Source: Phycomyces blakesleeanus NRRL 1555(-) (Eukaryota > Mucoromycota > Mucoromycetes > Mucorales > Phycomycetaceae). From it: a DNA stretch of 64,000 bases. Of the stretch, positions 26,275 through 37,721 are shown in pieces; within the stretch, counting starts at the first letter, position 1, and every line of letters starts with the position of its first letter. The notes below the pieces were generated by a model. The model worked only from the letters and a program-made list of their open reading frames with translations. It did not search any database and was not told where the DNA came from. Location of the stretch: NCBI RefSeq assembly GCF_001638985.1, contig NW_017265134.1:372001-436000 (forward strand), in the 5' to 3' direction. The position numbers and the translations under genes are program-made.

Positions 26275-27236
26275 ATGACCGTTACTGATACCCCGGACGG
26301 CTGTTATGCTACTTCAACTCTACTCACTCGATGGGTTGATACTGTAAATCAACAGTCACCCATTCACCTTGCTCTTATTTCTCTACCGATCACTCGTCCA
26401 TGTGTTTTTCGTCTACGTTCTCTCGAAGATGTTTATGCAAAGTCGGCACTATTTCGATTCCTTATTCGCAAGGGGCTTCCACCTGTACCATTGTTTCTGA
26501 GTACTACAGCAGCTGCGGCTTGGGCCATGAAAAGATCTTATGATCATTCAAGATTCTTGGTTGTCCAGATTGTTGGTACACTCTACCCACTTTGGAAATG
26601 TTGGCAATTGGTCAAACAAACAGACCATCAAGAACCTGATACCTACAAAGCATGGTTGACTTACTGGATGATCTACGGCGTATTCCAAGGTAAATTTTTC
26701 TTTTTTCTTTTTAGTTGCTAACTACTTGTTCTTTGATTATATTTTAATATATATTTATATATATACATAATATGAATATTTGTGTGTGTTCTTTTTTTTT
26801 TCCTTTTTGTAATGTTGTAGTGCTGGATCACTGGAGCATCCAAATGCATCATCATTGTCCTAACTATACTTTGTATCGTCTTGCTATTCTTTATTGGGCT
26901 CAGAGCTCCAAGGCATATGGAGCATCATTAATTCATCGCCATGTAATTCAAAAGCCAGAAGACGAAGATGATGATGTTCCTGCCTTGTCGCCATCTAGCC
27001 GCAGTCACGTCGTAAATGAACTCTCATATCGTATCTTGGATGGTTATCAACCCAACTTGGGTCGAAAGACAAGTGTTAGCAGTGGATCACACGATAGCCA
27101 AGCGTCATTTCGTATTAATGAACCAGCATATACCGTCGACCATTGTCCGCCTCAAGAGGTAAAGATAGGAGTGAAAAACATTGGGAAAGAAAATATAGAT
27201 AGAAATAGACATATTTATATAAGATACCCGAGTTAG
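26275..27236 (+). CDS. REEP/Yop1/HVA22 (TB2/DP1) family ER-shaping membrane protein
   Basis: Two exons (26275-26689, 26821-27236) give 276 residues. Hydrophobic hairpin segments lie around residues 70-100 (VPLFLSTTAAAAWAM and FLVVQIVGTLYPLWKC) and 120-165; the motif YWMIYGVFQVLDHWS spans the splice junction and is the family hallmark (Y-W-x-x-Y-x-x-F followed by D/E). Family members insert wedge-like hairpins to curve ER tubules. The family is usually about 180-200 residues; here a polar tail of about 90 residues (acidic EDEDDDVP, then Ser-rich) follows. The last 17 residues after the QE at about 27158 run into a possible donor (GAG|GTAAAG), so the true C-terminus may differ through another exon. 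Confidence is high for the domain, moderate for the 3' end. Confidence 0.82.
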
Positions 27237-27980
27237 CGAGTTAGCGAGTGAGTGGGTGAGTGGGTGAGTGAGTTTAATGAGGGAGATTGGTGTGATAAAG
27301 AAAAAGGGAATTAGGGAGAACTGATTGTGAGAGGGGAGAATAGACACTCGGAAGGGCGATGGAAGGACAAGCTGAATGGTAGGCACAAAAATTTCTTGTT
27401 ACTGTTTGACAAGGAAGACTTGTGTCGCTTTGAATCGACTGGATAATTTGACCTACATTAAGCCAAAAACAAAAACACAAATAACAACACGAAACAACAA
27501 CAACAACACAAACAACAACGACGACGACGTACTATGTGTTTTCATTTTGAGGGGCTGATTGATGGACACTGCCAGGGGTAAATTGTAGCTTGTGAAGCCT
27601 ACGCACAAGTGTAAATATATTTATATGCTCCTGGAAATATAAAATACACATACTCACACACAATTATACACACATTTGGATGACGTTTGAATCAATCAGA
27701 TACATTTAAAAGCGAGATTGTAAAGGCTTAAATACATTAAATTCAAAGCAAGAAATATGGAGAAAATAAGAAGGGGAACAATAATAAAAATAATAAAAAG
27801 AAAAGAAAAGAAAAGGGAATCTAGGAAAAAGGAGGATTTTTAAAATTAAAGAAAAAAAAGAAGTATAGAGGGAAGAAATAAGAAGAAGAAAAAGGTAAAA
27901 GGTAAAAGGAAAGGTGAGGTTATATAATTACATTGGAAATATAGATGGCTTATTATTTTGTTGATATAAAATGGGAGGTT
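27237..27980. other. Intergenic region between convergent genes
   Basis: Contains the 3' flank of the REEP-like gene and the 3' flank of the kelch-BTB gene. Simple repeats include GAG(T/G)-type units at 27236-27275 (GTGAGTGG and GAGTTAGC units), CAA repeats near 27495 and purine-rich AAAAG/GAAA tracts near 27790-27910. No gene is supportable. Confidence 0.6.
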
Positions 27981-30323
27981 CTATACGCCTACACTCATAC
28001 CACTTGTTGGGGTAGTATTAGAGGAAAGGATACTGGTCGAAACCACATTGGTCCTATTGTGTCGCATTCGGGCTACGTTCGCAGATGGAGAATTATTAGT
28101 CCCACTGAAGGTGTTTGACCCGAAGCTGTAGTTAATTGGATAAGGATGGCTTAGAGGTGTGATTGATATATTTCCAGTGTGGCTGGTCATTGCAGCTGCC
28201 ACAGAAGTCAAGGCTGTTTTGGAAGGACTTGCGTGTGAGAAGAAGCGCGAACGAGTGACTTCTAATACTGCCTCGTCGGGTACAGCCTGAAGGAATTCCT
28301 GGCGTATCATTAATGGCATTTCGAGCAATACATTACTCTTCAATACTGCCCCATAGTTTCTGAATATAAAGTCTAGTACGAGCAGTCGTAGTCCGTGTTC
28401 TTCAGATAAGATAGCCTTTTCAAAGATTAGTCCACAGTGCTCTACTGTCAGGTGTTGTCGATACAGTCGTTCGCAGCATATTTTCTTTAGTCGATGCAAA
28501 AGGTACATATTGGCAAGTATCAGTACTTCGCAAACAATTTGGCAGGATGTGTCTGGATCAAGGTTGTCACTGTAGAGATAGGTAAGAAAGGCTAATACGA
28601 CCTCAGGTGGCTCGGGCATCTCCATCTTGCCCTGTTGGACTTCTACCATCCCGGACTTGTATATATTTCTGAAATGCGGCCAGCGCGTCATAAGAATCAC
28701 CTGGTGTACGTGAAGAGCCTGGCCGCCTGCAGGTACGATCACAAAGTCAGACAGCTCGGGGCAATTCAGGAGGTGTCCAAATTCATTCATGCATGCCAGA
28801 GCCGGGATGTCGTACAATCCGAGAGACTCTCCGTTGATTATGAGTGCATCACTGTGAAGGACATAGATGTATGAGTTATTATTGGTATTAGTATATGACG
28901 CGAGAAAAGTACCAACCGAAAATGATCATAGCCTTGGGGTCTAAAAGGATCTGTGTTTCCGAGAAAGAAGAGATTGTTGATCTTTACATCAGTCTCGCCC
29001 GTCTCAGAAGACTGCATGTTCTCAGACAAGACGGTAAAGTAATTCCAACCGCCTACTTGGAAATTTGCATTGCATTCCTGTCGCTCCCATTCGAGCCGAT
29101 CGAGATTGAGCATCCACAGACCATATGTGGCATCAGAAGGTGTGTCTGGTTGACCACCTGCAAGGTATCGACCGAATACCAACAGTTTGCCACATACAGC
29201 CTCACAAAAGTGCTGGCTCTTTAGTAAGACCATCTGGTTGGTTGAATTTGAGTGTGATCCATTGAGGACTAAGTGGGGTACATAAGGAGGACATTCGAGG
29301 TGGATAGAGAACAGATCGGATACCGTACACCCTTGTTCGTCCTTTCCGGCGTAGATGTACATTTTGTTGCCTATGATGGTTGCAGAATGGTTGTATCGCG
29401 GAGGGACTGTTCCATGCTTTGACCAATTCATGGACTTTAAATCGATTACGTTGAGTTCATCTAATACAAATGTGCCTATATATATATATATATATATGTA
29501 TAAGTATATAAAGGTAAAATTTTACGCACGTATATACAAAAACGCACGCGTGAAGAAAGAGAAAGAAAAATATAGATAAATATATAATGTGTGTAATAGT
29601 GTGACAATATGACAAATATAATATTTATCATGTATCTATATATATATGTGTGTATATATATATATTTGGTATTTAGACCTTACAGTCTGCATTTTTTGCA
29701 AATCCTCCATAAATAAATAGTTTGTCGTCGTAGGCAACTGCACTGTGTAAATAACGTGCTGGTATTACGCCGGTTGTTTTTGGTTGGAACCAGGTGAGTT
29801 TTTCGAGATCAAAGATGTGAAGGTCGTTACAGTATTCTTGGAACTCATTACAACCACCTTAGGGAGGGGCGGGGGAGCAAGGGGTGGGGTGGGGGAGGGG
29901 CAGAGGGGAGGGAAATGGATAGAATCAAGGGGTTAGATGAATGAGGACGGACTTGAAAGTTATTGACTGGTATGTGGTTTCTTACCAAAGACAAGGATGC
30001 AATTATTCCAAAGTGTGGCGGTGTGGCCATAGCGTTTACAAGGAGAGGTACCTTTGATATTCTTAGGGGGAAAATGTGTTATAGACTATGTTTCGGTTGG
30101 GCATGTGTGTTTAGGTGTTTGGGCTTGTGCTTATGTGTACCTGGATAGTCTCCCATCGCATGTCAGTTAGGTGCAAGACGTGTAGATCGTTTGTTACGTT
30201 TCCTCCTCCTCCAAAGACGAACAGTCGCTGATCTACTTTGACAAAAGAGGGACGCCATAGACCGACAAGGTTGCTGCCGGTTGTTTGGAGAGGTTGGTTT
30301 GATTTGAGGAACGACATCAACAT
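27981..30323 (-). CDS. Kelch-repeat and BTB protein (LZTR1/Ral2-like)
   Basis: Five exons (30323-30141, 30061-29986, 29857-29684, 29475-28917, 28851-27981) give at least 620 residues. Kelch blades fill about residues 20-330; typical units are RLFVFGGGGNVTNDL, KRYGHTATLW, ARYLHSAVAYDDKLFIYGG and RYNHSATIIGNKMYIYAG. A BTB domain follows at about 345-450 (LSDFVIVPAGGQALHVHQVIL ... FRNIYKSGM), then a BACK-like helical region and a Ser/Thr/Asn-rich tail. The kelch-then-BTB order is that of LZTR1-type proteins, Cul3 adaptors linked to Ras turnover in animals; fission yeast Ral2 is a comparable Ras-pathway kelch protein. The role here is inference. Frame stays open upstream of 30323 to a good acceptor (TTCGTTCAG near 30366), so a further 5' exon may exist. 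Confidence 0.85.
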
Positions 30324-32987
30324 ATAGTTAAGGGCGTAAGGACTATTCGACTGAGGACTAACACGCTGAACGAATTCGAAAAAAAAGAAATCAAAAGAAT
30401 TAAAGAAGAATGAAAGAGAGAAAGAGAGGTGAAAAAGACAAAGATCTTAGTAAATAAATGGGAGTTGGTTAAGGAGAGAGGGTGCAAAAGAAAGTGTGCG
30501 AGGGAAAGAAAGAAAGAAAGAAGGAAGGAAAGAAGGAAGAAAGAGAGAAAGAGGCGAAAGAGAGGCTGGGCTTGTTGAATATATAGACAGTGTAAGACCG
30601 GAAAGGGTTCATTCAACCTTTCACAAAATCTGTCTATCCGTCTGTCTGCCTGTATATTTCATTTACTTTGATTTACTCTTCTTCTTCTTCCTCTTCTTCC
30701 TCTTCTTCTTGTTTATTGTATTCTTCACCCCCTCTGTTCCTCTTGAATCCCCCCTCTTTTCTCTTGAATTTGTATTATCTTTGTTCTTCTATTTGTAAGC
30801 CCACTTTTATTCTTACCTTCTTCTCCCACTCTTCGTACTCCCACTTCTTTATTTTACTTTACTTTACTTAATTTTATCTTCTCTTCTCTTCTTTTTTTTT
30901 GCCACCTCTCGTCGCTAATTTAATATCCATTATACAAATATACAAATGTATGTAACCTTCATATTTATACACCTTTTCTGTAAAAAGAGTACCTGCACTC
31001 CCCTCTTTTCCTCCAACCCCCCCTCCCTCTCTCTCTCACACACTCCCCAAACCAAATCAGTCAAGAAAAACATATATCTGTACACCTATCAAATAAAGGT
31101 TTTCTATGCCTTTAAGTAATAATAATGACAGTGATAATGATAATTAATTTAGTACGTATTTCGAGGAAGTACCTTGGTAGTGATTTGTCTTTAATAAATA
31201 AATAAATAAATAAATAATATACAAAGAGAAAAAGAGAGAGAAAGAGGGAAATATCCAAACAAACAAACAAATAAACAAACACAAACATTTTCAAATACTA
31301 AACTCATCATTAGATTGGCAATGAACCTCATTAACGATACTAGATTAGACAACTTGAAATGGACACCATGAGACTTTTTCTTTCTTTCTACAAGCTGATT
31401 ACAAGCTACACAAATACTTATTTGGAATCTTGGTTTCCATACAAAAGAAAGACTGGCCAAAAAGATAAATAAATAAAAAGATGATTTTTAAGAAAGCCCA
31501 CACTTTACTATACGTATTATTATTATTTGGCAAGATTGGCTTCTATTTGCGCTTTTGATTGCGCTTCTGTTTACGTTTGCGTTTATGTTTATGTTTGTAG
31601 TTGCGCTTATGCGTATGCGTATGCGTATGCTTATGGTTACTCTTATGATTATGCTTATGCTTGTGTTTGTGCTTGTGCTTGTGTTTGTGTTTGTGCTTGT
31701 GCTCGTGTTTGTGATTGTGATTATAACCCTGTTTGTGTAAGTGACATGCAGGGATAATGCGGTTAGTTACAAGATTTTGATTATTTGTTTGAATAGAATC
31801 AATAAAGTGCATATAATGTTAAATAAATATATACATTTATTGTTGTTGTTTTTTTATTACTATTGCTATTACTATTACTATTATTCTTATTCTTATTTAC
31901 GCCTGTTAATTTATGGTTCTTCTTCTTCTTATTTTTATTTTTATTTTTGTTGTTGTTGTTGTTGTTGTTTGGATGTACATAGTTTATAGGAAAAGGTGTG
32001 TAATGTTTAAAGGAAATTTGCTGTGATACGAGACAAGTGCCACAAAATATCAAAGTAGTTCTTTTACATATAACATTACGGTATGATATACAATAAATTA
32101 AATGTGACATCACAAAGCCAGAGATAATATTATGTATATTATGTGCTGATAATGCTCTTGATATAGTTCACTTTACTTCCATGCTTGATTCTCTTTGTAT
32201 TAGTATTATTCTATATATCTACCTATTGATCAATTGATTGTCACTTATATTATGTACTTGACGGTACCTTGTTCTCAATTAACGTGTCATGGTGACTATG
32301 TATTAAGTACTTGGGCTATGTGTAGACAAACTATTCAATCAGTTACAAAAAGAAATCATTGCATTCTTCCCTGATGCAGAGCAAGTATCAATTTAACGAG
32401 TCCAAGGAATAAATAATAAGAAGACATGATAAATACAAATTATTCCTGTCATTTGTAGGAGAAATTCATTGGTAGCATGAATGTTCTGTCAATGTATGTC
32501 CCCTTTTCATGATTTAAAAAGGCTATATTTTCTACATGCTATGTTTATATGATATTTGTCAACTATATTTTATTAACCCACTTTTAATGACAATTGCTTG
32601 TATAAAGTGCTATAATTATATTGTTCTTTCTTTCTTTTATAACTTCTAGATAGTGAGCTGTAAAAGCATTGGGATCCCAAGGTTTCTGTAATCATTTATC
32701 TAGTTTTTCTTTTACTCAATATATGTAAAAAGACCAAACTATTCAAGCAATTAGCTTTATGAAATCTGGAAATTTTATTATATTTGTTAACTGGCGCGAT
32801 TTCTTTAATTTCTTGCTTAAACTGACAGTATATATATATATATATATATTAATTCTAATTAAATACGAGAGGCCTGATACTTTAACGTGTTTTTTTCTAT
32901 ATTCAATAGTGAACCCAGACAAAGTGTTGGGAAAGGTGTTAAATTGATTAGGAAATGAATGTATATGAAATTGCAATTTAGTGCATT
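30324..32987. other. Low-complexity, gene-poor region
   Basis: About 2.7 kb rich in simple repeats: GAAA/GGAAG purine tracts (30490-30560), TCTTCC tracts (30670-30710), AAAT repeats near 31200, a GT-rich minisatellite (31553-31740), and TTATTG/TTG tracts (31840-31970). Open frames here are repeat-derived. I see no gene. Confidence 0.55.
31553..31740. repeat. Degenerate hexameric minisatellite (GYTTRT family)
   Basis: Roughly 30 degenerate 6-bp units of the form GCTTAT, GTTTGT, GCTTGT, GCGTAT and close variants occupy this stretch. The 6-bp period keeps all three frames open on both strands, so it appears as alternating His-Lys on the minus strand and Tyr-Ala or Val-Cys on the plus strand; these are not taken as proteins. 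Flanks are AT-rich and without gene structure. Confidence 0.85.
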
Positions 32988-33330
32988 TTAACTTTTCTGT
33001 AATATGTATATATGTACATATAAAGGCATAGTATCAACAGTTTGTGATATATCATCTTGAAACTGTTGGCTGATTGACTTGAATATGATGTGTTGAATCT
33101 TACTATAAAGCTGGTTGTACAGATCTTTTAGAAGACAGCTGTTGGCGAACCCTCTTTTGACACCAAACCACCCCCATATTATTATGATTTTTTTAAAAAT
33201 AAAACAAAAAGTTGTTACAAAATTCGGCAGGGGTAACGAATTCAAGAGGGTTATTAGTCGTGTCTAAAAGTTTCCTGGTATCTGTCACCTGAAATCTGAA
33301 AGGTCGAGGAATGTCGTATTGAGCTGCCAT
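32988..33330 (-). CDS. Possible small two-exon gene, uncharacterised
   Basis: Two exons (33330-33219, 33151-32988) join in phase to 91 residues. Exon 1 begins with a reasonable N-terminus (MAAQYDIPRPFRFQVTDT) and exon 2 has a clearly amphipathic, non-repetitive helix (LLKDLYNQLYSKIQHIIF). The proposed 67-nt intron has a GTAACA donor and an AG acceptor and contains in-frame stops, so splicing is required. The C-terminal dozen residues come from AT-rich DNA and may be wrong; more exons could follow downstream (another short open segment sits at 32743-32976). I recognise no family. It could also be a decayed gene. Confidence 0.35.
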
Positions 33331-33660
33331 ATATATATATACATACATTGTTCATATTCATGCTAATACTGATACTGGTACTAGTACTAGTACTGATATT
33401 GGTAATGTTCTATGCTGGTGTTTCTTTGGAAACATACACGGATCAGATAGTACTCTTTACACCCGATATTTATTTATGTATATATCCATTTATCTATCTG
33501 TCTATTAATTAATTAATTAAATTGGGGGGAAGATGGGGGGCTAAAACTTTGTGGATCGGACAGACTCACTTAAGTTATTGTATTTTGGCGGGTTCAAATG
33601 ATAAACTGACTTTTTGACCCCCTGTTTATTTGGATCTACATCCTACGCTTGGCCACTTTA

Positions 33661-33691
<31 letters not shown>

Positions 33692-36329
33692 GTGATAGAG
33701 ACAACAATACTCCTATTTGGTTTGGTATTGTATATATACAGAGAGAGAGAGAGAGAGGGGAGGGCTGAGAAGGCTCTTTTATTTTTATTATTATCATTAG
33801 TAATAAGCTTATTTTTATGGTAATAAGCCTATTTGAGCAAATTTTGATTTGATTTGATTATTATCGTTACTTATAAAAGGTATATATCTTTTTAAAAGCT
33901 GTTTTATGTCTCTCTCTCTCTCTATCTTTTATGTACCATATAGACTTTTAATTTTTGCTGTTGTTATTTGTATAGGTAGCTTACTAGTTGTACTGCAAGA
34001 AAAATGAGAAACTGGGGATATATATATAGTTATTTAGCTCTCACCGAATAAAAGAGTAAAATGACCTTTCTATGATACATATATATTTATATATACAAAA
34101 AGAGCCGACTTGTTTATTTTGGTATATGTAAGTGTGCACGGAATATATTGGTCTTTTTGTACAGCCAATTTATTTCAATTAAGACTATACTGCAATTGGT
34201 ATGTTACTGCAAACCATAGGCATACACAGCTTATAAAGTAAATAAATAAAAGGTTTGGATATATAGGCAGGATAAAGAAAAGAAAAGGTGGTTTAAGATA
34301 TGCCGGTTACTTTATTATTTGGTAGGATTTATAGACCTTAATAGTAATAAATACAGTATATATTCTTGTGGTGAGCACAGCAAATGTGTAGTGAAACAAC
34401 CCCCTCTTCTTTCCCTCTATTTCATTTATTTTATTATATTTTTCAAGCTGCAAAACCAAAAATCAGAAAAACAACAACAACAGCAGCAGCAGCAGCAACA
34501 GCAAAAACTTTGTTTTTTTTATGTATTTTAGCTGATAAGTAAATAACTCCCTCTCCCTCTCCCTCTCCCACTCCACCCCTTCATTTTCTTGCTAGATATA
34601 AATAATCAAACTAGGGCTTTTGTATCTTGTCATTATAGATATAAGCAATTATAAAAAATATATGAGTGACTGAATGAATGAATGAGTGAATGAATGAATG
34701 ATACATCAAACAGCTGCAAGGAGATAATATTAAATGAAGAGTATAATCCCAGGCTTCAAATATAGATTGATAACATTATATTTGGCTTTCATATCTTAAT
34801 TTAAAGAAGAATGTATATTGGAGAGCAGCATATGTACCCATGTACTTATGTACTCATGCATACAAAAACAGGTGCGTATATATACATTTCTGTAGTTACA
34901 CTAGTAGCAGTATGCCTCCAATTATTTGTAGATAAAAAGAAATATTGATTTGAACAAGTAATAATAATAATAATACTAAAAATTCCCCTAGGGTGAATTT
35001 GCCCAATATTATCCTCAAAAGCAATAGCAATATCAATATCAATTTCAGTAATATCAAATATCAATTATCAAATTACACGCACCGTTATTATTATTATTAC
35101 ATTATTTGTTTAATATTCATTTCTAAAGAAAAGAATATCAAAAATCCCCTTAATCTATTGAGAATTCACTTATTCATATAATAAAGCCAAAACTTTATTG
35201 TTTTTTTTTAATATTCTCTTTACATTCCATTAACCTATAAACCTATAAACATATAAACATATAAAGATTAAATTGTTATTTTTTTGTAATATATTTTCAA
35301 CCAAAAGTCTAAAAAGATATATATATATATTGCGCTACATGATTCAATGTTTTAATATAAGCAAGTATTAGATATAGACATGTAGACATATAGGCATATA
35401 GATATATGAAATTATATATTTGCGCGGATCTTACTATGTTCTCGCTAATGATTTGCAAGCTTTTTAATCTAATCATTGTAAAGATGAAATGATCCACAAA
35501 CACACAAACAGATTTTCATTAGGATTTTCATTTGGATTTGCATTCAGGGTTGGTATTCTATTATTCCTTTTTGGTGGATATGTTATAATATCTTGCGATA
35601 TTTTTTTTACAGAATTTCATTATTAGTAATTCAGTTTATTAATAAAAGTTTGTGAGTAATAAGTAATTGCCAATATCATTAAAATTGATATTCGTATCAA
35701 ATCATTTTAAATCCAAGTAAAACGATCATAATTATTAACCTCTATATTTTCATATTTATATTCTTACAAGCATAAGGATAAAATAAAGTAAAATAAGCTA
35801 GCCTACCGTAGATATGAAACAAACAAGCCAAACGAAAATCAGGCATATCATTCATATTTTTTTTTAAAAGTACGCAAATCTGGGGTCTTGAAAATATATC
35901 TATAATTTACGGAGTGAATTGAATTGGCCATTTACTTTTACAATTCAATGGCATGAATTGCAAAATGTAAAGATCCTTTAAGATCAAACAAAAATATTTT
36001 GGTATATCATTTAATAAGAAAAGAAAAGAAATCTAAGTATATATATAGATATATACACATGTTTAATTATCGATTTCAGGATTCCACAATGTCTGGATTC
36101 ATCTATAATGCTGTAGCGAGTATGAATGATTTTTCTTTTTCTTTTTTCTTTTTCTAAAAAAAAGAAGGGTTCCTCAAGTCAAACGTGGGGTTAAAGGTGT
36201 GCTTTATTTATGTAGTCACAAAAAGTGACGTTTGGTTGTATCAAAAGCCCGACTGGATTCTCGGAAGAAACATGAGGATCGAAGCGAGCCAACAATCAAG
36301 TCCCCCTCTCTCATCCGAATTTCTTCGCT
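33331..36329. other. Gene-poor AT-rich region with microsatellites
   Basis: About 3 kb without a supportable gene. It holds TTA/TTTA repeats (33655-33690), a GA repeat (33740-33760), a CT repeat (33910-33925), CAA/CAG repeats (34470-34506), CTCCCT repeats (34547-34570) and GAAT repeats (34670-34700). The promoter and 5' untranslated region of the uL14 gene should lie at its right end; an upstream ATG at 36090 there does not lead into the ribosomal frame. Confidence 0.55.
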
Positions 36330-37325
36330 ATGCCTAAAGGTGTGTATCAAGAAGACTAATTAAGATAGCGCATGGCAGGGACTTGAAACTGGTCGAGGGT
36401 GAACAAGCAATAGAGGATGAAAGCCAAGCGAGTGACTAAGATTAAAAGGAATCAAAAGAAAGGACGATGCCAAGATAAAAAAAAAAGAAAAAGAATGAAT
36501 GAATGAATCCATTCACACATTCTACTATACATCCATCCATCTATCTATCCATCCATCAATACATCTATTCATGTATCTATGTATCCTTATATCCATCCAT
36601 CCGTCCGTCAAATTCTTGATTTTATCCGATTCTTACATATTACGCGCACGTCCAACTTTCATCCTTTAATATGCTGCCCGCCCTTGATTGATTGAGAACA
36701 ACATATTATCCCAAAAAATCGCCCTTCGGTTTTATATTATGATTTTTTTTTGGAAGAACAAGCTTATTGATGATCCTTGTCCTCCCCCCTCCTAGTTAGC
36801 ATTTCCGGCACGAAGTACCGTATGACCCTCGGTCTGCCCGTTGGTGCTGTCATGAACTGCGCTGACAACAGTGGCGCTAAGAACTTGTACGTCATTGCCG
36901 TCCGCAACATTAAGGGTCGTCTTAACAGACTCCCCGCTGCCGGTGCTGGTGACATGGTTGTCGCTTCCGTCAAGAAGGGAAAGCCCGAGTTGAGAAAGAA
37001 GGGTAAGAGATTAGATGAACAATAAAATATTTATAACATGTCAAAGTTATAAGAGCTATATTTTTTTCTAACTGTTTATTTTATTTTGTTGGTTTTGAAT
37101 TTTTCTTTATTTATTATTTAACTTTTAGTCATGCCCGCTGTTGTCATTCGTCAGCGCAAGGCCTGGCGCCGTAGAGACGGTGTCTTCCTCTACTTCGAGG
37201 ATAACGCCGGTGTCATTGTCAACCCCAAGGGTGAGATGAAGGGTTCCGCCATTACTGGTCCCGTTGCTAAGGAGTGCGCTGACTTGTGGCCCCGTATTGC
37301 CTCTGCTTCCGGTACCGTTGTTTAA
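36330..37325 (+). CDS. RPL23: 60S ribosomal protein uL14 (Rpl23)
   Basis: Three exons (36330-36339, 36796-37002, 37129-37325) give 137 residues, the usual family length. Exon 1 is only 10 nt (MPK plus one base), followed by a 456-nt intron, the largest ORF-proximal intron here; early first introns are typical of fungal ribosomal protein genes. Diagnostic blocks are [62 protein letters not shown] and [14 protein letters not shown]. uL14 sits at the interface of the large subunit with uL19/eL24 region and the small subunit. Codon use is visibly biased to C-ending codons in contrast to its neighbours, as expected of a highly expressed gene. An AATAAA polyadenylation-type signal lies at 37399-37404. 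Confidence 0.95.
36530..36608. repeat. (ATCC/ATCT)n microsatellite inside uL14 intron 1
   Basis: Degenerate ATCC, ATCT and GTCC tetranucleotide units run through the first intron of the uL14 gene. Confidence 0.8.
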
Positions 37326-37721
37326 ATCTTCCCAATTTCGCACCCTACCCTACCTTATTGCCCTGCTTTTTTCAGGCGAAATATTGTTTAATTCGCCCAA
37401 TAAATGCTTGGAAAGACCGGAAATGTATATGAATTGAATTTTTTTTTTGAAAGAAATAGAATGATCAATCAATTGAATCTACTTTTACCCCCCAGAAATG
37501 ATATCTAATATAGCTCTTTTCTTCTCTCTTTTTGAGAAATGGAAAAGAATGTTAATGAATGAATGTGTGTGAGATAGAGAGATAGATTATGGCTTGTTTC
37601 AATTGCATTAAATTCACGTTTCTTATAAATTTAATCAATGTTAAAAATGGCTTTGGCGTTTATTACATAAAGGTGAAAAAAAAAGAAGGAATAATAGAGA
37701 AAAGAGCATTAAGGTTTTTTT
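37326..37721. other. Short intergenic region between convergent uL14 and RAB2
   Basis: About 400 bp carrying the 3' ends of both genes, including the AATAAA at 37399-37404 downstream of uL14. No gene is visible. Confidence 0.6.

Noticed and set aside
31527..31812. His-Lys and Tyr/Ala/Val-rich open frames
   Set aside because: Products of the 6-bp minisatellite period; composition is not protein-like.
33580..33620. A GGGTTCAAAT stretch resembling a tRNA internal promoter
   Set aside because: No acceptor or anticodon stem pairs around it.
36090..36119. ATG at 36090 as the start of uL14
   Set aside because: The resulting peptide does not enter the ribosomal frame, while the ATG at 36330 with a donor after 10 nt gives a perfect phase and a typical N-terminus.
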